Below are positions 53,135 through 61,919 of a stretch of 64,000 nucleotides of DNA, one piece after another; the stretch's first letter is position 1; the number at the start of each line of letters is the position of its first letter. Both the position numbers and the translations under genes were made by a program. Under the pieces are notes generated by a model. The model was not told the origin of the DNA. It saw only the letters and a list, made by a program, of their open reading frames with translations, and ran no database searches. The stretch comes from Gammaproteobacteria bacterium. GTDB taxonomy: Bacteria > Pseudomonadota > Gammaproteobacteria > Steroidobacterales > Steroidobacteraceae. Where the stretch lies: contig JAJPKM010000021.1 in NCBI GenBank assembly GCA_021323735.1, positions 62,001 to 126,000 on the forward strand, given 5' to 3'.

Positions 53135-54612
53135 TGCGGCGCCCAGCGGCGGCAATGGCCATGGTGGTCGGCCGGACTCTGGTGTCATGCGCGGCCCTCG
53201 GCCTTTGCGCCTGTGTGGGACCCGATTTCCACCGGCCTGCGCCGCCCAGCGTGGAACGCTTCACCGCGCAGGCTCTGCCCGGCGAGACCGCTTCTGCGCA
53301 GGTCCAAGGCGGTGCGGCACAGAAGTTCCTCGATCAAGAGGTACCGCGGAACTGGTGGACGCTGTTCGGTTCTACGGACCTCAACGCGTTGGTCGCGCAG
53401 GCGCTGCGCGCCAACCTCGACGTGCGATCGGCGCAGGCGGCATTGCGCCAGGCGCTGGAAAATACCGCGGCTCAGCGCGGCGGCTATTTCCCCACGGTAC
53501 AGGCGGCCTTCGACGCGTCGCGCAACCTCAACGCGGTGGGCGTGCTGGCGCCGAACTTAGCCTCGGGCACGGCCCTATACAATTTATTCACCCCACAGGT
53601 CACGGTGAGCTATATACCGGATATCTTCGGAGCGAACCGGCGGCAAGTAGAATCGCTCGCGGCACAGGCGGAGGCCAGCCGCTTCCAACTCGATGCGACG
53701 TATCTGACCTTGACCGCGAACGTGGTGACGGCGGCAATCCAGGAAGCCGGGTTTGCCGCCGAGATCGAGGCGACCGAACGGGTGATTGCGCTCGAACGTG
53801 AATCCCTGAGCATCCTCAAGCGCGAGCTGGAACTGGGTGCGATTGCCGAAGTGGATGTGTATGCCCAGGAAGCAGCGTTGGCGCAGCTTCAGGCGACATT
53901 GCCGCCTTTGCGGCGGCAATTGGAAACCACGCACGATCAGTTGGCGGTATTGACAGGCCATCTCCCGTCCCAATTCCAAGCACCCGCCTTGAGGCTGGAC
54001 CAATTCGTGCTTCCGACCGACCTGCCGCTCGGTGTGCCCTCGCAGCTGGTGGAGCGCCGACCCGATGTGCGCGCCGCAGAAGCCCAGCTCCACGCTGCCA
54101 CCGCCCAAGTCGGCGTGGCAATCGCCAATCTCCTGCCGCAGTTCACTCTGACCGGGAACACCGGCAGCACGGCGACCGCGCTCAGCGATCTGTTCAAGCC
54201 CGGCACCGGATTTTGGAGCATCGGCGGCAGCGCCGCGCAGACCTTGTTTGCGGGCGGTACGCTCGTCCACCGCAAGCGGGCAGCCGATGCCGCACTCGAT
54301 CAGGCGGGGGCGATATATCAGTCGGCGGTGCTGACGGCATTTCAAAATGTCGCCGACGCGCTGCATGCGCTCGATACGGACGCGGACGCCTTGAATGCCA
54401 CCAGCCTCGCGGAAAGCGCGGCACGGAAGACCTTGGAGGTGACCAGGCATCAACTTGAGCTGGGCTCGGTGAGCTACTTGGCGCTACTGATCAGCGAACA
54501 GACCTATGAGCAGGCTGCCATCGCGCTGATTCAAGCGCGCGCCAGCCGCTTCGCCGACACCGCCGCCCTTTTTCAAGCGCTGGGCGGCTCTGTCGCGCCG
54601 CCGCCCAAGTAA
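53134..54612 (+). CDS. Outer-membrane efflux lipoprotein, TolC/NodT family (CzcC-like)
   Basis: A protein of about 492 residues. The ATG at 53134 shares a base with the pump stop codon. A lipobox (LGLCAC) directs outer-membrane anchoring. The two repeated outer-membrane-efflux domains contain NWWTLFGSTDLNALVAQAL and LVERRPDVRAAEAQLHAATAQVGVA, the standard NodT signatures. It forms the exit duct of the tripartite pump. Confidence 0.92.
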   Translation: MRRPAAAMAMVVGRTLVSCAALGLCACVGPDFHRPAPPSVERFTAQALPGETASAQVQGGAAQKFLDQEVPRNWWTLFGSTDLNALVAQALRANLDVRSAQAALRQALENTAAQRGGYFPTVQAAFDASRNLNAVGVLAPNLASGTALYNLFTPQVTVSYIPDIFGANRRQVESLAAQAEASRFQLDATYLTLTANVVTAAIQEAGFAAEIEATERVIALERESLSILKRELELGAIAEVDVYAQEAALAQLQATLPPLRRQLETTHDQLAVLTGHLPSQFQAPALRLDQFVLPTDLPLGVPSQLVERRPDVRAAEAQLHAATAQVGVAIANLLPQFTLTGNTGSTATALSDLFKPGTGFWSIGGSAAQTLFAGGTLVHRKRAADAALDQAGAIYQSAVLTAFQNVADALHALDTDADALNATSLAESAARKTLEVTRHQLELGSVSYLALLISEQTYEQAAIALIQARASRFADTAALFQALGGSVAPPPK

Positions 54613-54711
54613 GCAGCCAGGTCGGCATTTCTGCAGATTACGAGCCGGGGGGGCGAGCTACCCAACGGTAACCCCTACACTTCTCCTCGGCGCCAGGCTG
54701 TGCTATGTTCA

Positions 54712-54731
54712 TTAGATAACTAACCATTAGG
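54712..54731. promoter_or_regulatory. Probable MarR operator
   Basis: TTAG-ATAA-CTAA (54712-54723) overlaps a second inverted pair CTAA-CCA-TTAG (54720-54730). TTAG/CTAA palindromes are typical MarR-family binding sites, and this one is 25 bp before the marR-like gene, which fits autoregulation. Confidence 0.5.
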
Positions 54732-54755
54732 AGCCTAGACTCCTAGCGACTACGA

Positions 54756-55190
54756 ATGAGCGATTTAGAGGAGCGCTTCAGCGATGCGCTGCACAGCACC
54801 TCCCGGTCCTGGCGCCAGGCGGTCGATCGCAGGCTGAAGAATTTGGGCGTGAGTCAAGCCAGTTGGATGACCATTGCCATGGCCGCCAAGGCACGCACTC
54901 CCCTGTCGCAGTCCGAACTCGCCGACAAATTGGCCGTTGAGGGCGCCACGATGGTCGCGATGATCGACCGGCTGGTCAAGGCCGGCTTGGTGCTGCGCGA
55001 GGCATCGACCACCGATCGGCGCGTCAAGCGCATCGTGCTGACCCCGTCCGGTCTTAAGATCTACGACAAGGTTAAAACCGAGGCCACGGCGCTGCGCAAG
55101 GAACTGCTGCAGAACACCGACCCCAAGAAGCTTCTCCTGGCCACCGAGTTGCTCGAGGCCCTGCAGGGAATCATCGATAAGCAGTCGTGA
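54756..55190 (+). CDS. MarR family transcriptional regulator
   Basis: A 144-residue winged-helix regulator. The DNA-recognition region reads LSQSELADKLAVEGATMVAMIDRLVKAGLV, followed by the wing EASTTDRRVKRIVLT. It sits between two RND systems and converges on the second one, so it likely controls one or both pumps in response to a small ligand. The operator-like palindrome just upstream supports self-repression. Confidence 0.93.
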   Translation: MSDLEERFSDALHSTSRSWRQAVDRRLKNLGVSQASWMTIAMAAKARTPLSQSELADKLAVEGATMVAMIDRLVKAGLVLREASTTDRRVKRIVLTPSGLKIYDKVKTEATALRKELLQNTDPKKLLLATELLEALQGIIDKQS

Positions 55191-55248
55191 ACCTAAGGAC
55201 TAGCCGCGGACGGTCGCACGGCCTCGAATCAGCGGGGCAACGCCGGCG

Positions 55249-58200
55249 TCACCCGTTGGTTTCCACGCCGGCTGCGGAGGGACCGAGCTTGGGCTGATCG
55301 GCTGCGAGTCCGGGCGCCCCAGGCCCCGCCAAGGCCTGCGTACCGGCCAGCAGCGCGGTGACCTTCGGTCCCACCCAGCGCTCGATATCGTCGAACAGGG
55401 TAAATACCGCGGGCACGATGACCAGGGTCAGCATGGTAGACGTGATCAATCCACCGATGACGGCGATCGCCATCGGTGACCGAAAATCGCTGTCCCCGCC
55501 CCAGCCCAAGGCAATGGGCATCATACCGGCGACCATGGCCACCGTCGTCATGACGATGGGCCGGGCACGCTTGTGGCCGGCCTGCAGAATGGCTTCGAGG
55601 CGCGGTTTGCCGGCGCGCATCTCCTCGATGGCGAAATCCACCAGCAGGATCGAATTCTTGGCGACGATTCCCATGAGCATCAGGACACCGATCATGACGG
55701 GCAGCGAGAACGGCACACCGGTCAGCAGCAGCGCGAGTACCGCGCCGCCTAAGGACAGCGGCAGCGCCGAGAGAATGGTAATCGGCTGGAACACCCGCAC
55801 GAACAACAGCACCAGCACCGCGAGCACCATGAGAATGCCGGCGCCGATGGCCAGCAAGAATCCATCGACCAATTCCGTCATGAACTCGGTATTACCGGTC
55901 TCCACCAAGTGCACGCCCGGCGGTAAGTTCTTCAGCGCCGGCAGCGCGTGGACCTTGGTGTTCGCAGTACCTAGTTCGACCCCGGGGACCATGTCGGCGT
56001 CCAGGTAGACGCGCCGGCTCAAGTTATAGCGGCGCACCGCGGAAGGACCTTGGCCAAAGCTCAAGTCGGCGACGGTCTTCAACGGCACGCTCGCGCCGCT
56101 GGCGGTAGGCACCGGCAGATTCTCCAGCGTGGTCAGATCATGACGCGAACTCTCGGGCAAACTAACGCGAATGGGGATCTGCCGGTCGGTCAGGGAGAAC
56201 TTCGCACCGTTCTGGGGGAGGTCGCCCAGGGTCGCGATGCGGATCGTCTGACTGATGTTCTGGACGCTGACACCCAATTCAGCCGCGATATCGAGCCGCG
56301 GATGCACGACGATCTCGGGGCGCGGCAAATCACCATTGATGCGGGCGTCCTGCAGTTCCGGCATTGCACGCATTTCATCGAGCACCTTATGCCCTGCGAT
56401 TTCCACCAGCACCGGGTCATCGCCGACCAGGAACAGCGAGATGTCGCGCCCGCCGAAGTTCTGCCCGTTGAAGCTCAAATGTCCGTCCGGCACCTGCGAG
56501 AGCATGGGCTGCAACTTCTGCTCCCACTCCTTCTCGCTCAAGCTGCGCTGGGAGCGTGGAACCAGGCTGACGAAGATGGTCGCGGTGCGCAGGTTGTCGC
56601 CGTCGCCGCCGATGAATTCCACCGCATCGGTCACCTCCGGCGACTGTCGAACCAACGCCACCGCTCCGGCCGATACGCGCTCGGTATCTTCCAGCGTGCC
56701 GCCCGGGGGTAGTTCCACATTGATGATGGAGGTCGCGAAATCCTCGGCCGGCACGAAGGCCTTCGGGATCGCCATCAAGCCGCCGACCGACAGGAGAAAG
56801 AATACCGTACCGCCGGCAATGGTCTTCCAGCGATTGGCGACGCACCAATTCAGCGCCTGTAGATAGCGTGTCATGATGGGCCCGTCGCTGTTGTGCACCA
56901 GCAGCGAATCGCTTTGCAGCCCATAGGCCGCGAGCACCGGCGTGATCATGCGTGCCACCAGCAGCGAAATGAATACCGCCGTGGCGACCGTCAAACCGAA
57001 CTGCTTGAAATACTGGCCACTGATGCCGCTCATGAAGCTGACGGGGAGGAACACCGCGATGATGGTGAAGGAGGTCGCGACCACCGCGAGCCCGATTTCA
57101 TCGGCCGCATCGATCGCGGCCTGAAACCCACTCTTGCCCATGCGCATATGCCGGACGATATTCTCGATTTCCACGATGGCATCGTCCACCAACACGCCGG
57201 CGACCAGCGAAAGGCCGAGCAGTGTGATCGTATTCAGGGTGAAGCCCATGAATTGCATGAATGCAAAGGTGGGAATGGCCGAGAGCGGTATCGCGAGGGC
57301 CGAGATCAGCGTCGCACGCCAGCTGCGCAGGAAGAACCAAACCACCACCACAGCCAGCAACGAACCCTCTACCAGCGCTTCCAACGACGAGTGATAGGTG
57401 GCAATGGTATGCTCGACCGTGGTGAAGATCGGCTGCAGATGCAGCGCCGGATTTTCGACCAAGATCTTGTCGAGTTCGATTTGTACGGCCTTCGCGGTAC
57501 TGACGTCCGAGGCGCCCCTGGCCTTGAAGACGCCGAAGGCCGTCGCCGGACGGCCGTTCAACCGGGCGATACTGCGAATTTCCGCAATGCCGTCCCGCAC
57601 GTCGGCTATTTCGCGCAGGCGCACGAATTTTCCACCCGGCACGATGATCTGCGTGTCGCTAAGCTGCTCCGCGCTCTTGGCGCCGCCCAAGACCCGAATG
57701 GCTTGCTCGCCTCCGCCGACCTGTGCCCGGCCGCCGGCGGCGTCCATGTTGAGCTCGCGCAGCTGCTCGTTGACCTGCACCGCCGTGAGGCCCATGGCCT
57801 GCATGCGTCCAGGATCCAGCTCCACGCGGATTTGGCGGTCCACACCGCCGATGCGCTGCACCTGGGCCACGCCACTGATTGCCAGTAACCGCTTGGTGAT
57901 GGTGTTGTCGATGGCCCAGCTGAGCTGCGCGGGCGTCAGGCTGGTGGTACTAAGCGCGTAGTACACGAAAGCCCCGCCGTCCACGTCCTGGCGTGACACC
58001 TGCGGCTCGAATATCCCCTGCGGCAGGTCGCTGCGAACCTTGGCGACCGCATCGCGCACATCCGTGACCGCGCGATCGATGGGTGTGCCAATCTGGAAAT
58101 CGACGGAGATGTGCACCAACCCTTCCGTGATGAAGGTGGTGATGTGACGCACGTTGCCAATACTCGAGATCGTGCCTTCGACCTTCTGCGCGATTTGCGT

Positions 58201-58383
58201 CTCCATCTCGGTGGGCGCAGCACCCGGCTCGGAGATCTCGACATTCACCTCGGGGAACGACACGTCCGGATTGAGATTGACCGGCAAGCGTATGAAGGCG
58301 ACGGTGCCCATGAAGAACAGCACGACGAACAAAACGATGGGGGTTACCGGATGCCGGATTGCCCAAGCCGAGATGTTTCTCAT
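55249..58383 (-). CDS. RND efflux pump, HAE1-like (hydrophobic/amphiphilic)
   Basis: A 1,044-residue inner-membrane pump. NISAWAIRHPVTPIVLFVVL at the N-terminus and GLSLVAGVLVDDAIVEIENI in TM4 (Asp pair of the proton relay) match the AcrB/MdtB-like branch that lacks the CzcA signature. It is co-translated with its adaptor (4-bp ATGA overlap). No outer-membrane duct is encoded next to it; the NodT protein at 53134 or another TolC could serve. Confidence 0.92.
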   Translation of the reverse strand: MRNISAWAIRHPVTPIVLFVVLFFMGTVAFIRLPVNLNPDVSFPEVNVEISEPGAAPTEMETQIAQKVEGTISSIGNVRHITTFITEGLVHISVDFQIGTPIDRAVTDVRDAVAKVRSDLPQGIFEPQVSRQDVDGGAFVYYALSTTSLTPAQLSWAIDNTITKRLLAISGVAQVQRIGGVDRQIRVELDPGRMQAMGLTAVQVNEQLRELNMDAAGGRAQVGGGEQAIRVLGGAKSAEQLSDTQIIVPGGKFVRLREIADVRDGIAEIRSIARLNGRPATAFGVFKARGASDVSTAKAVQIELDKILVENPALHLQPIFTTVEHTIATYHSSLEALVEGSLLAVVVVWFFLRSWRATLISALAIPLSAIPTFAFMQFMGFTLNTITLLGLSLVAGVLVDDAIVEIENIVRHMRMGKSGFQAAIDAADEIGLAVVATSFTIIAVFLPVSFMSGISGQYFKQFGLTVATAVFISLLVARMITPVLAAYGLQSDSLLVHNSDGPIMTRYLQALNWCVANRWKTIAGGTVFFLLSVGGLMAIPKAFVPAEDFATSIINVELPPGGTLEDTERVSAGAVALVRQSPEVTDAVEFIGGDGDNLRTATIFVSLVPRSQRSLSEKEWEQKLQPMLSQVPDGHLSFNGQNFGGRDISLFLVGDDPVLVEIAGHKVLDEMRAMPELQDARINGDLPRPEIVVHPRLDIAAELGVSVQNISQTIRIATLGDLPQNGAKFSLTDRQIPIRVSLPESSRHDLTTLENLPVPTASGASVPLKTVADLSFGQGPSAVRRYNLSRRVYLDADMVPGVELGTANTKVHALPALKNLPPGVHLVETGNTEFMTELVDGFLLAIGAGILMVLAVLVLLFVRVFQPITILSALPLSLGGAVLALLLTGVPFSLPVMIGVLMLMGIVAKNSILLVDFAIEEMRAGKPRLEAILQAGHKRARPIVMTTVAMVAGMMPIALGWGGDSDFRSPMAIAVIGGLITSTMLTLVIVPAVFTLFDDIERWVGPKVTALLAGTQALAGPGAPGLAADQPKLGPSAAGVETNG

Positions 58384-59537
58384 GACTTACCCGCGACGAT
58401 GAGCATGGGCTTGACCACCTCGCCCTCTTGCAGGAAAGCGCCGGCGGTGGCGATGACCTGGTCGGTTCCTGCCACCCCTTCGGCAATCGTCACGCCGCTT
58501 TGCACGATGCCGGACACGCGAACCGCGCGGCGCTCGACTTTGTTCTGCGCATTGACGATGAGCACATAGCTGCCGCGATCGTCGGTGAGTACGGCGGTTT
58601 GCGGCAGTACCGCACGCTCGGCATTGCTGACCGTGACTTCGGCACGCGCGAAGGCGCCCGGACGAAGATTCGGATCCGGCGCAAGATCAATGCGGGCAAT
58701 CCCTAAGCGGGTTGCAGGATCGATGACCGCTCCGAGCAGGCGGATTTTGCCGGGATAGATCTTGGACGTACCGGTAAGGCGCACGTTGACTTGCTGTCCG
58801 ACGCTGAGCAGCGGCAGATCCTGCTCCGCGACCTGGCCTTTCATCTCAACCTGGCCGGCCTTCGACAAGCGGAACATGGCCTCGCCGCCCGGCAGCGCCG
58901 TCTGGCCGACTTCGACATTGCGGGTCAGGATGATGCCATCCTCGGGCGCGCGGATATCGGCACGCGCCAGGCGCGCCTTGGCCTCCGTGAGCTGTGCTTC
59001 CGCAAATTTGACCTTGGCCGCCGCCGTGACTGCGGTGGACTTGCGGCGCTGGGTTTCCTCCGCGGACAACGCCCCCGAAGCGCCGACCGCCTGCGCCCGA
59101 TGGTATTCCGCATCCGCGAGCTCCGCCTCGGCGCGTGCCTGCTCGAGTGCCGCCTCGAGATTGGCGACCTGCGGTTCGAGAATCGACACGTTCAGGCGCG
59201 CCAGTATCTGACCCCGCTTCACGTGATCGCCGGCTTCCACCAGAACCGCAGCCACCCGCCCGGCCGCGTCCTCGACACCGATGGGCATGTCGTAGCGCGC
59301 TCCGATCGTGCCGATGATGCTCACGGTGGTGGGTACCTTGCTGATGCCCACCTCGGTGACCGAAACCGTGGGCACAGGCCGATTGGCGACCACCGGGGTG
59401 ACGGCCAACACCTTGGTCAGTCGCACGGCCAGAACCCCGACCAACACGACGGCGGCCACGGCAAATACCCATACCCCTGCGCGTCCCGTGATCAAGGACC
59501 CGAGGCTCGCACGCTGTTCAGTCGGAGTTATATTCAT
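58380..59537 (-). CDS. RND efflux periplasmic adaptor
   Basis: A 385-residue membrane fusion protein. One N-terminal helix (VWVFAVAAVVLVGVLAV), the lipoyl halves (RVAAVLVEAGDHVKRGQIL and IRAPEDGIILTRNVEVGQTAL), an Ala/Glu-rich helical hairpin and a beta-barrel follow. It is the first gene of the two-gene pump operon, with its ATG at 59537. Confidence 0.92.
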   Translation of the reverse strand: MNITPTEQRASLGSLITGRAGVWVFAVAAVVLVGVLAVRLTKVLAVTPVVANRPVPTVSVTEVGISKVPTTVSIIGTIGARYDMPIGVEDAAGRVAAVLVEAGDHVKRGQILARLNVSILEPQVANLEAALEQARAEAELADAEYHRAQAVGASGALSAEETQRRKSTAVTAAAKVKFAEAQLTEAKARLARADIRAPEDGIILTRNVEVGQTALPGGEAMFRLSKAGQVEMKGQVAEQDLPLLSVGQQVNVRLTGTSKIYPGKIRLLGAVIDPATRLGIARIDLAPDPNLRPGAFARAEVTVSNAERAVLPQTAVLTDDRGSYVLIVNAQNKVERRAVRVSGIVQSGVTIAEGVAGTDQVIATAGAFLQEGEVVKPMLIVAGKS

Positions 59538-59866
59538 AGCACTAGATCCCTAAGGATAACTTCCTCTGTCCCGCATGAATCCCGCCGGGCGATCCATCTC
59601 CTCATCCTCATTCCGCATCGCCCTTGCTAGGGTCCACATGATTTTCCATACTTACCGCCACAAGACACCGGACGCCCATAGCAGTTCCACGATGTTCCTC
59701 TCAGAAGTACGGCGACGTTCACAGAACCCGTCGACGCGGGAAAAAGTTGCGGGTAGAGGGGTAATTATTTTACCGCGCTCCATGCCGATGGCCTCCGATT
59801 GCCGGTAAGGGAATCTCTCTTCGAGCGTCCTGCCGGCCAAAAGTCGGCGACGCTCATCGTTCCGCC
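59538..59866. other. Intergenic region between the RND adaptor and ccmI
   Basis: A 329-bp gap on which the RND operon promoter must lie. No clear -35/-10 pair was fixed. It contains the hairpin listed separately at 59823-59855 and a small GTAA/TTAC hairpin near 59760. No coding sequence is supported. Confidence 0.5.
59823..59855 (-). terminator. Hairpin downstream of the ccm operon
   Basis: GAGCGTC and GACGCTC enclose an inner GCCG/CGGC stem with a 2-nt bulge, 12 bp past the ccmI stop codon. There is no T-run. It is the likely end of the cytochrome c maturation transcript. Confidence 0.45.
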
Positions 59867-60934
59867 CTAGTCAGCGACGCGATCGATCACCAGGTCCAAG
59901 GCGCCGTCGTGACCCACGTCATAGCCTAACTCGCCGTACAAGTCGCCCGCTGCCGGCGTCGGCTGCCCGCTGAATGACACCCGGGCGGTGATGGAAACCC
60001 GCCGCCCGCTGACCAGGACGCGTCCCGGCATCATGGAATCCGCGGCGGACAATTGCACCTGGGTACCAATGGCGGCGCTCGTCAGGCGCTTCGCCGCCAG
60101 CGGGGGTCCTCGGCTGCCGGGATCACGGGCAAAGACGAACAAGGGGGCCTCCGGTTTCAGGCGCGACTTCAGCGCGGGTGCGATACGTATATTGACAGTG
60201 ACTTGCGCCGCTGCCGACCCCTGTGCGCTCGTGTTCGTCCCGGCGGATGACGCATTCGTCCCGGATGAGGCGACGTTTTCAGGCGTCGGCCCCGGTGCCG
60301 CCCCCGAGGACGGGGCGCCCAGCTCGGCAATTCGCGCGTCCAACATCTGCTCGATCTGCGCCGGCGGATGAAGATCCTTCAGCGCCTGCCAGCGGCTACG
60401 TGCCAATGCTCGATCACCGCGCGTCGCCGCGGCGAAACCACCGTACAGCAGGGCCTTGGGATTGTTCGGCTCCAAGGCGATGGCGTCCTCGAAAAGCTGC
60501 GCTGCGGGTGGAGTAACCTCCCCGCCCGCGCGCAGACTCAGGGCCTCCCCCAGCCCCAAGGCGGCTTCGAAACTGTTGCCGGCCAGTCGATGGGCGCGAT
60601 CGTAGGCGGTGACCGCATCGTCCAGTCGCTGCAAGGCCGTGTAGGAGCGACCCAACAGCAGCCAGCCGGCCAGGTCGTTCGGATCATCGCGCAGATGCTG
60701 TTCGAGCTTGGCCATCATGGCAGCAACTTCGGGAGCGGCGATCGCCTGCGCTTGGGCCGGCGCGTGCCAATCCCAATTCGACCACAGCGGATACAGTCCT
60801 GCCGCCGCACCGGCCACCAGCAATGCCACCACGGCACCTACCAAACGACTCGCCCTGTCGCGCATCAAAGGCAGGGCGACGACTGCCGCGGCGATCGCAG
60901 CCATCAGGGCTGCGACGGTGAGGAAGGCACTCAT
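59867..60934 (-). CDS. ccmI: Cytochrome c biogenesis protein CcmI (TPR-containing)
   Basis: A protein of about 355 residues. Two N-terminal membrane helices (FLTVAALMAAIAAAVVALPL and AVVALLVAGAAAGLYPLW) are followed by TPR repeats (DPNDLAGWLLLGRSYTAL and EAALGLGEAL) and a C-terminal beta domain. CcmI holds apocytochrome c for heme attachment. The ATG at 60934 overlaps the ccmH stop (ATGA). The linker before the C-terminal domain is Ser/Ala/Gly-rich. It is the last gene of the ccmE-F-G-H-I run. Confidence 0.9.
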   Translation of the reverse strand: MSAFLTVAALMAAIAAAVVALPLMRDRASRLVGAVVALLVAGAAAGLYPLWSNWDWHAPAQAQAIAAPEVAAMMAKLEQHLRDDPNDLAGWLLLGRSYTALQRLDDAVTAYDRAHRLAGNSFEAALGLGEALSLRAGGEVTPPAAQLFEDAIALEPNNPKALLYGGFAAATRGDRALARSRWQALKDLHPPAQIEQMLDARIAELGAPSSGAAPGPTPENVASSGTNASSAGTNTSAQGSAAAQVTVNIRIAPALKSRLKPEAPLFVFARDPGSRGPPLAAKRLTSAAIGTQVQLSAADSMMPGRVLVSGRRVSITARVSFSGQPTPAAGDLYGELGYDVGHDGALDLVIDRVAD

Positions 60935-61371
60935 TCGTCCAACGGCATGCGCGAGCGTTGTCGGACGACGCGGTAAACGATGGTGCCGCCCAGCAACAGC
61001 ATGACGAAGGGAGCTCCCCAAATGAAGGCCGTCTTCGGAGTCAGCGGCGGCGCGAAGCGCACGAACTCGCCGTAACGGTCGGTCATGAAGGTGAAAATGG
61101 CATCATCGCTCTTGCCGGCGATGAGCATTTCGCGAACTTGGCGGCGCAGATCTCGCGCCAGATCGGCATTGGAGTCCGCGATGGATTCGTTCTGGCAGAC
61201 CAGACATCGCAGCTCCTTGGCGATGCGCTCGAAACGCACCTGCAGTTCCGGACTGGCCAGCTGACCGTGAATATCCAATGCATCAGCCGCCGGCGGCTCC
61301 GCGAAGGCGCCGCCAAATCCGGGCAGGGCCAATGCCAGCGTCAATACCCCGGCGAACGATCCGCGATTCAT
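60931..61371 (-). CDS. ccmH: Cytochrome c maturation thiol protein CcmH (CcmL)
   Basis: A 146-residue protein. A signal peptide is followed by the redox motif LRCLVCQNESIADSNADLARDLR and the C-terminal membrane helix (FVMLLLGGTIVYRVV). It reduces the apocytochrome heme-binding thiols with CcmG. The ATG at 61371 overlaps the ccmG stop by 4 bp. Confidence 0.93.
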   Translation of the reverse strand: MNRGSFAGVLTLALALPGFGGAFAEPPAADALDIHGQLASPELQVRFERIAKELRCLVCQNESIADSNADLARDLRRQVREMLIAGKSDDAIFTFMTDRYGEFVRFAPPLTPKTAFIWGAPFVMLLLGGTIVYRVVRQRSRMPLDE

Positions 61372-61919
61372 GTGCCCTTCCCAGCGGCAGCGATGCGCGG
61401 CAGGAACTCCTTTTCCCACACTTCTTGGGTCAGGGCGGAGATGTGTTTGAAAATCACATTGCCTTGACGATCGACCAAGAAGGTTTCCGGCGCGGCGTAG
61501 ACTCCCCAGTCGATGACCGTGCGGCCCTCCTTGTCAAAAGCCACCTGAGCATACGGATTACCCAGTCGCTCCAACCATTGTTGCGCCTTATCGCGCTCAC
61601 CCAGGCCATGATCGATGGACCAGTCGATCCCGATGACGGGTACCACATGCTGCTCCGCAATCGCCAGCAACGCCGGGTGCTCCACACGGCACTCGGCGCA
61701 CCACGTACCCCAGACATTTACGACGTACACCTGTCCCTTCAGGCTGGTATTGCTGACGACAGCCGATGGGTTCAACACGTCGGTCAAAGCAAATTCCGGA
61801 GCCGGCTTACCGATGAGCGGCGACGGCAATGCATGGATATCGCGTTTGGGATTCAATCCAAACGCAAACAGCACGACCAGCGCGACAAAGGCCGCAAAAG
61901 GCAGCAGGAACTTCCACAT
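61368..61919 (-). CDS. ccmG: Thiol:disulfide interchange protein CcmG (DsbE)
   Basis: A 183-residue membrane-anchored periplasmic thioredoxin. An N-terminal helix (LLPFAAFVALVVLFAFGL), the redox motif WGTWCAECRVEHP near residue 72 and the EFALTDVLNP opening are standard. The conserved GVYAAPETFLVD loop is also present. It keeps the CcmH and apocytochrome cysteines reduced. Confidence 0.95.
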   Translation of the reverse strand: MWKFLLPFAAFVALVVLFAFGLNPKRDIHALPSPLIGKPAPEFALTDVLNPSAVVSNTSLKGQVYVVNVWGTWCAECRVEHPALLAIAEQHVVPVIGIDWSIDHGLGERDKAQQWLERLGNPYAQVAFDKEGRTVIDWGVYAAPETFLVDRQGNVIFKHISALTQEVWEKEFLPRIAAAGKGT

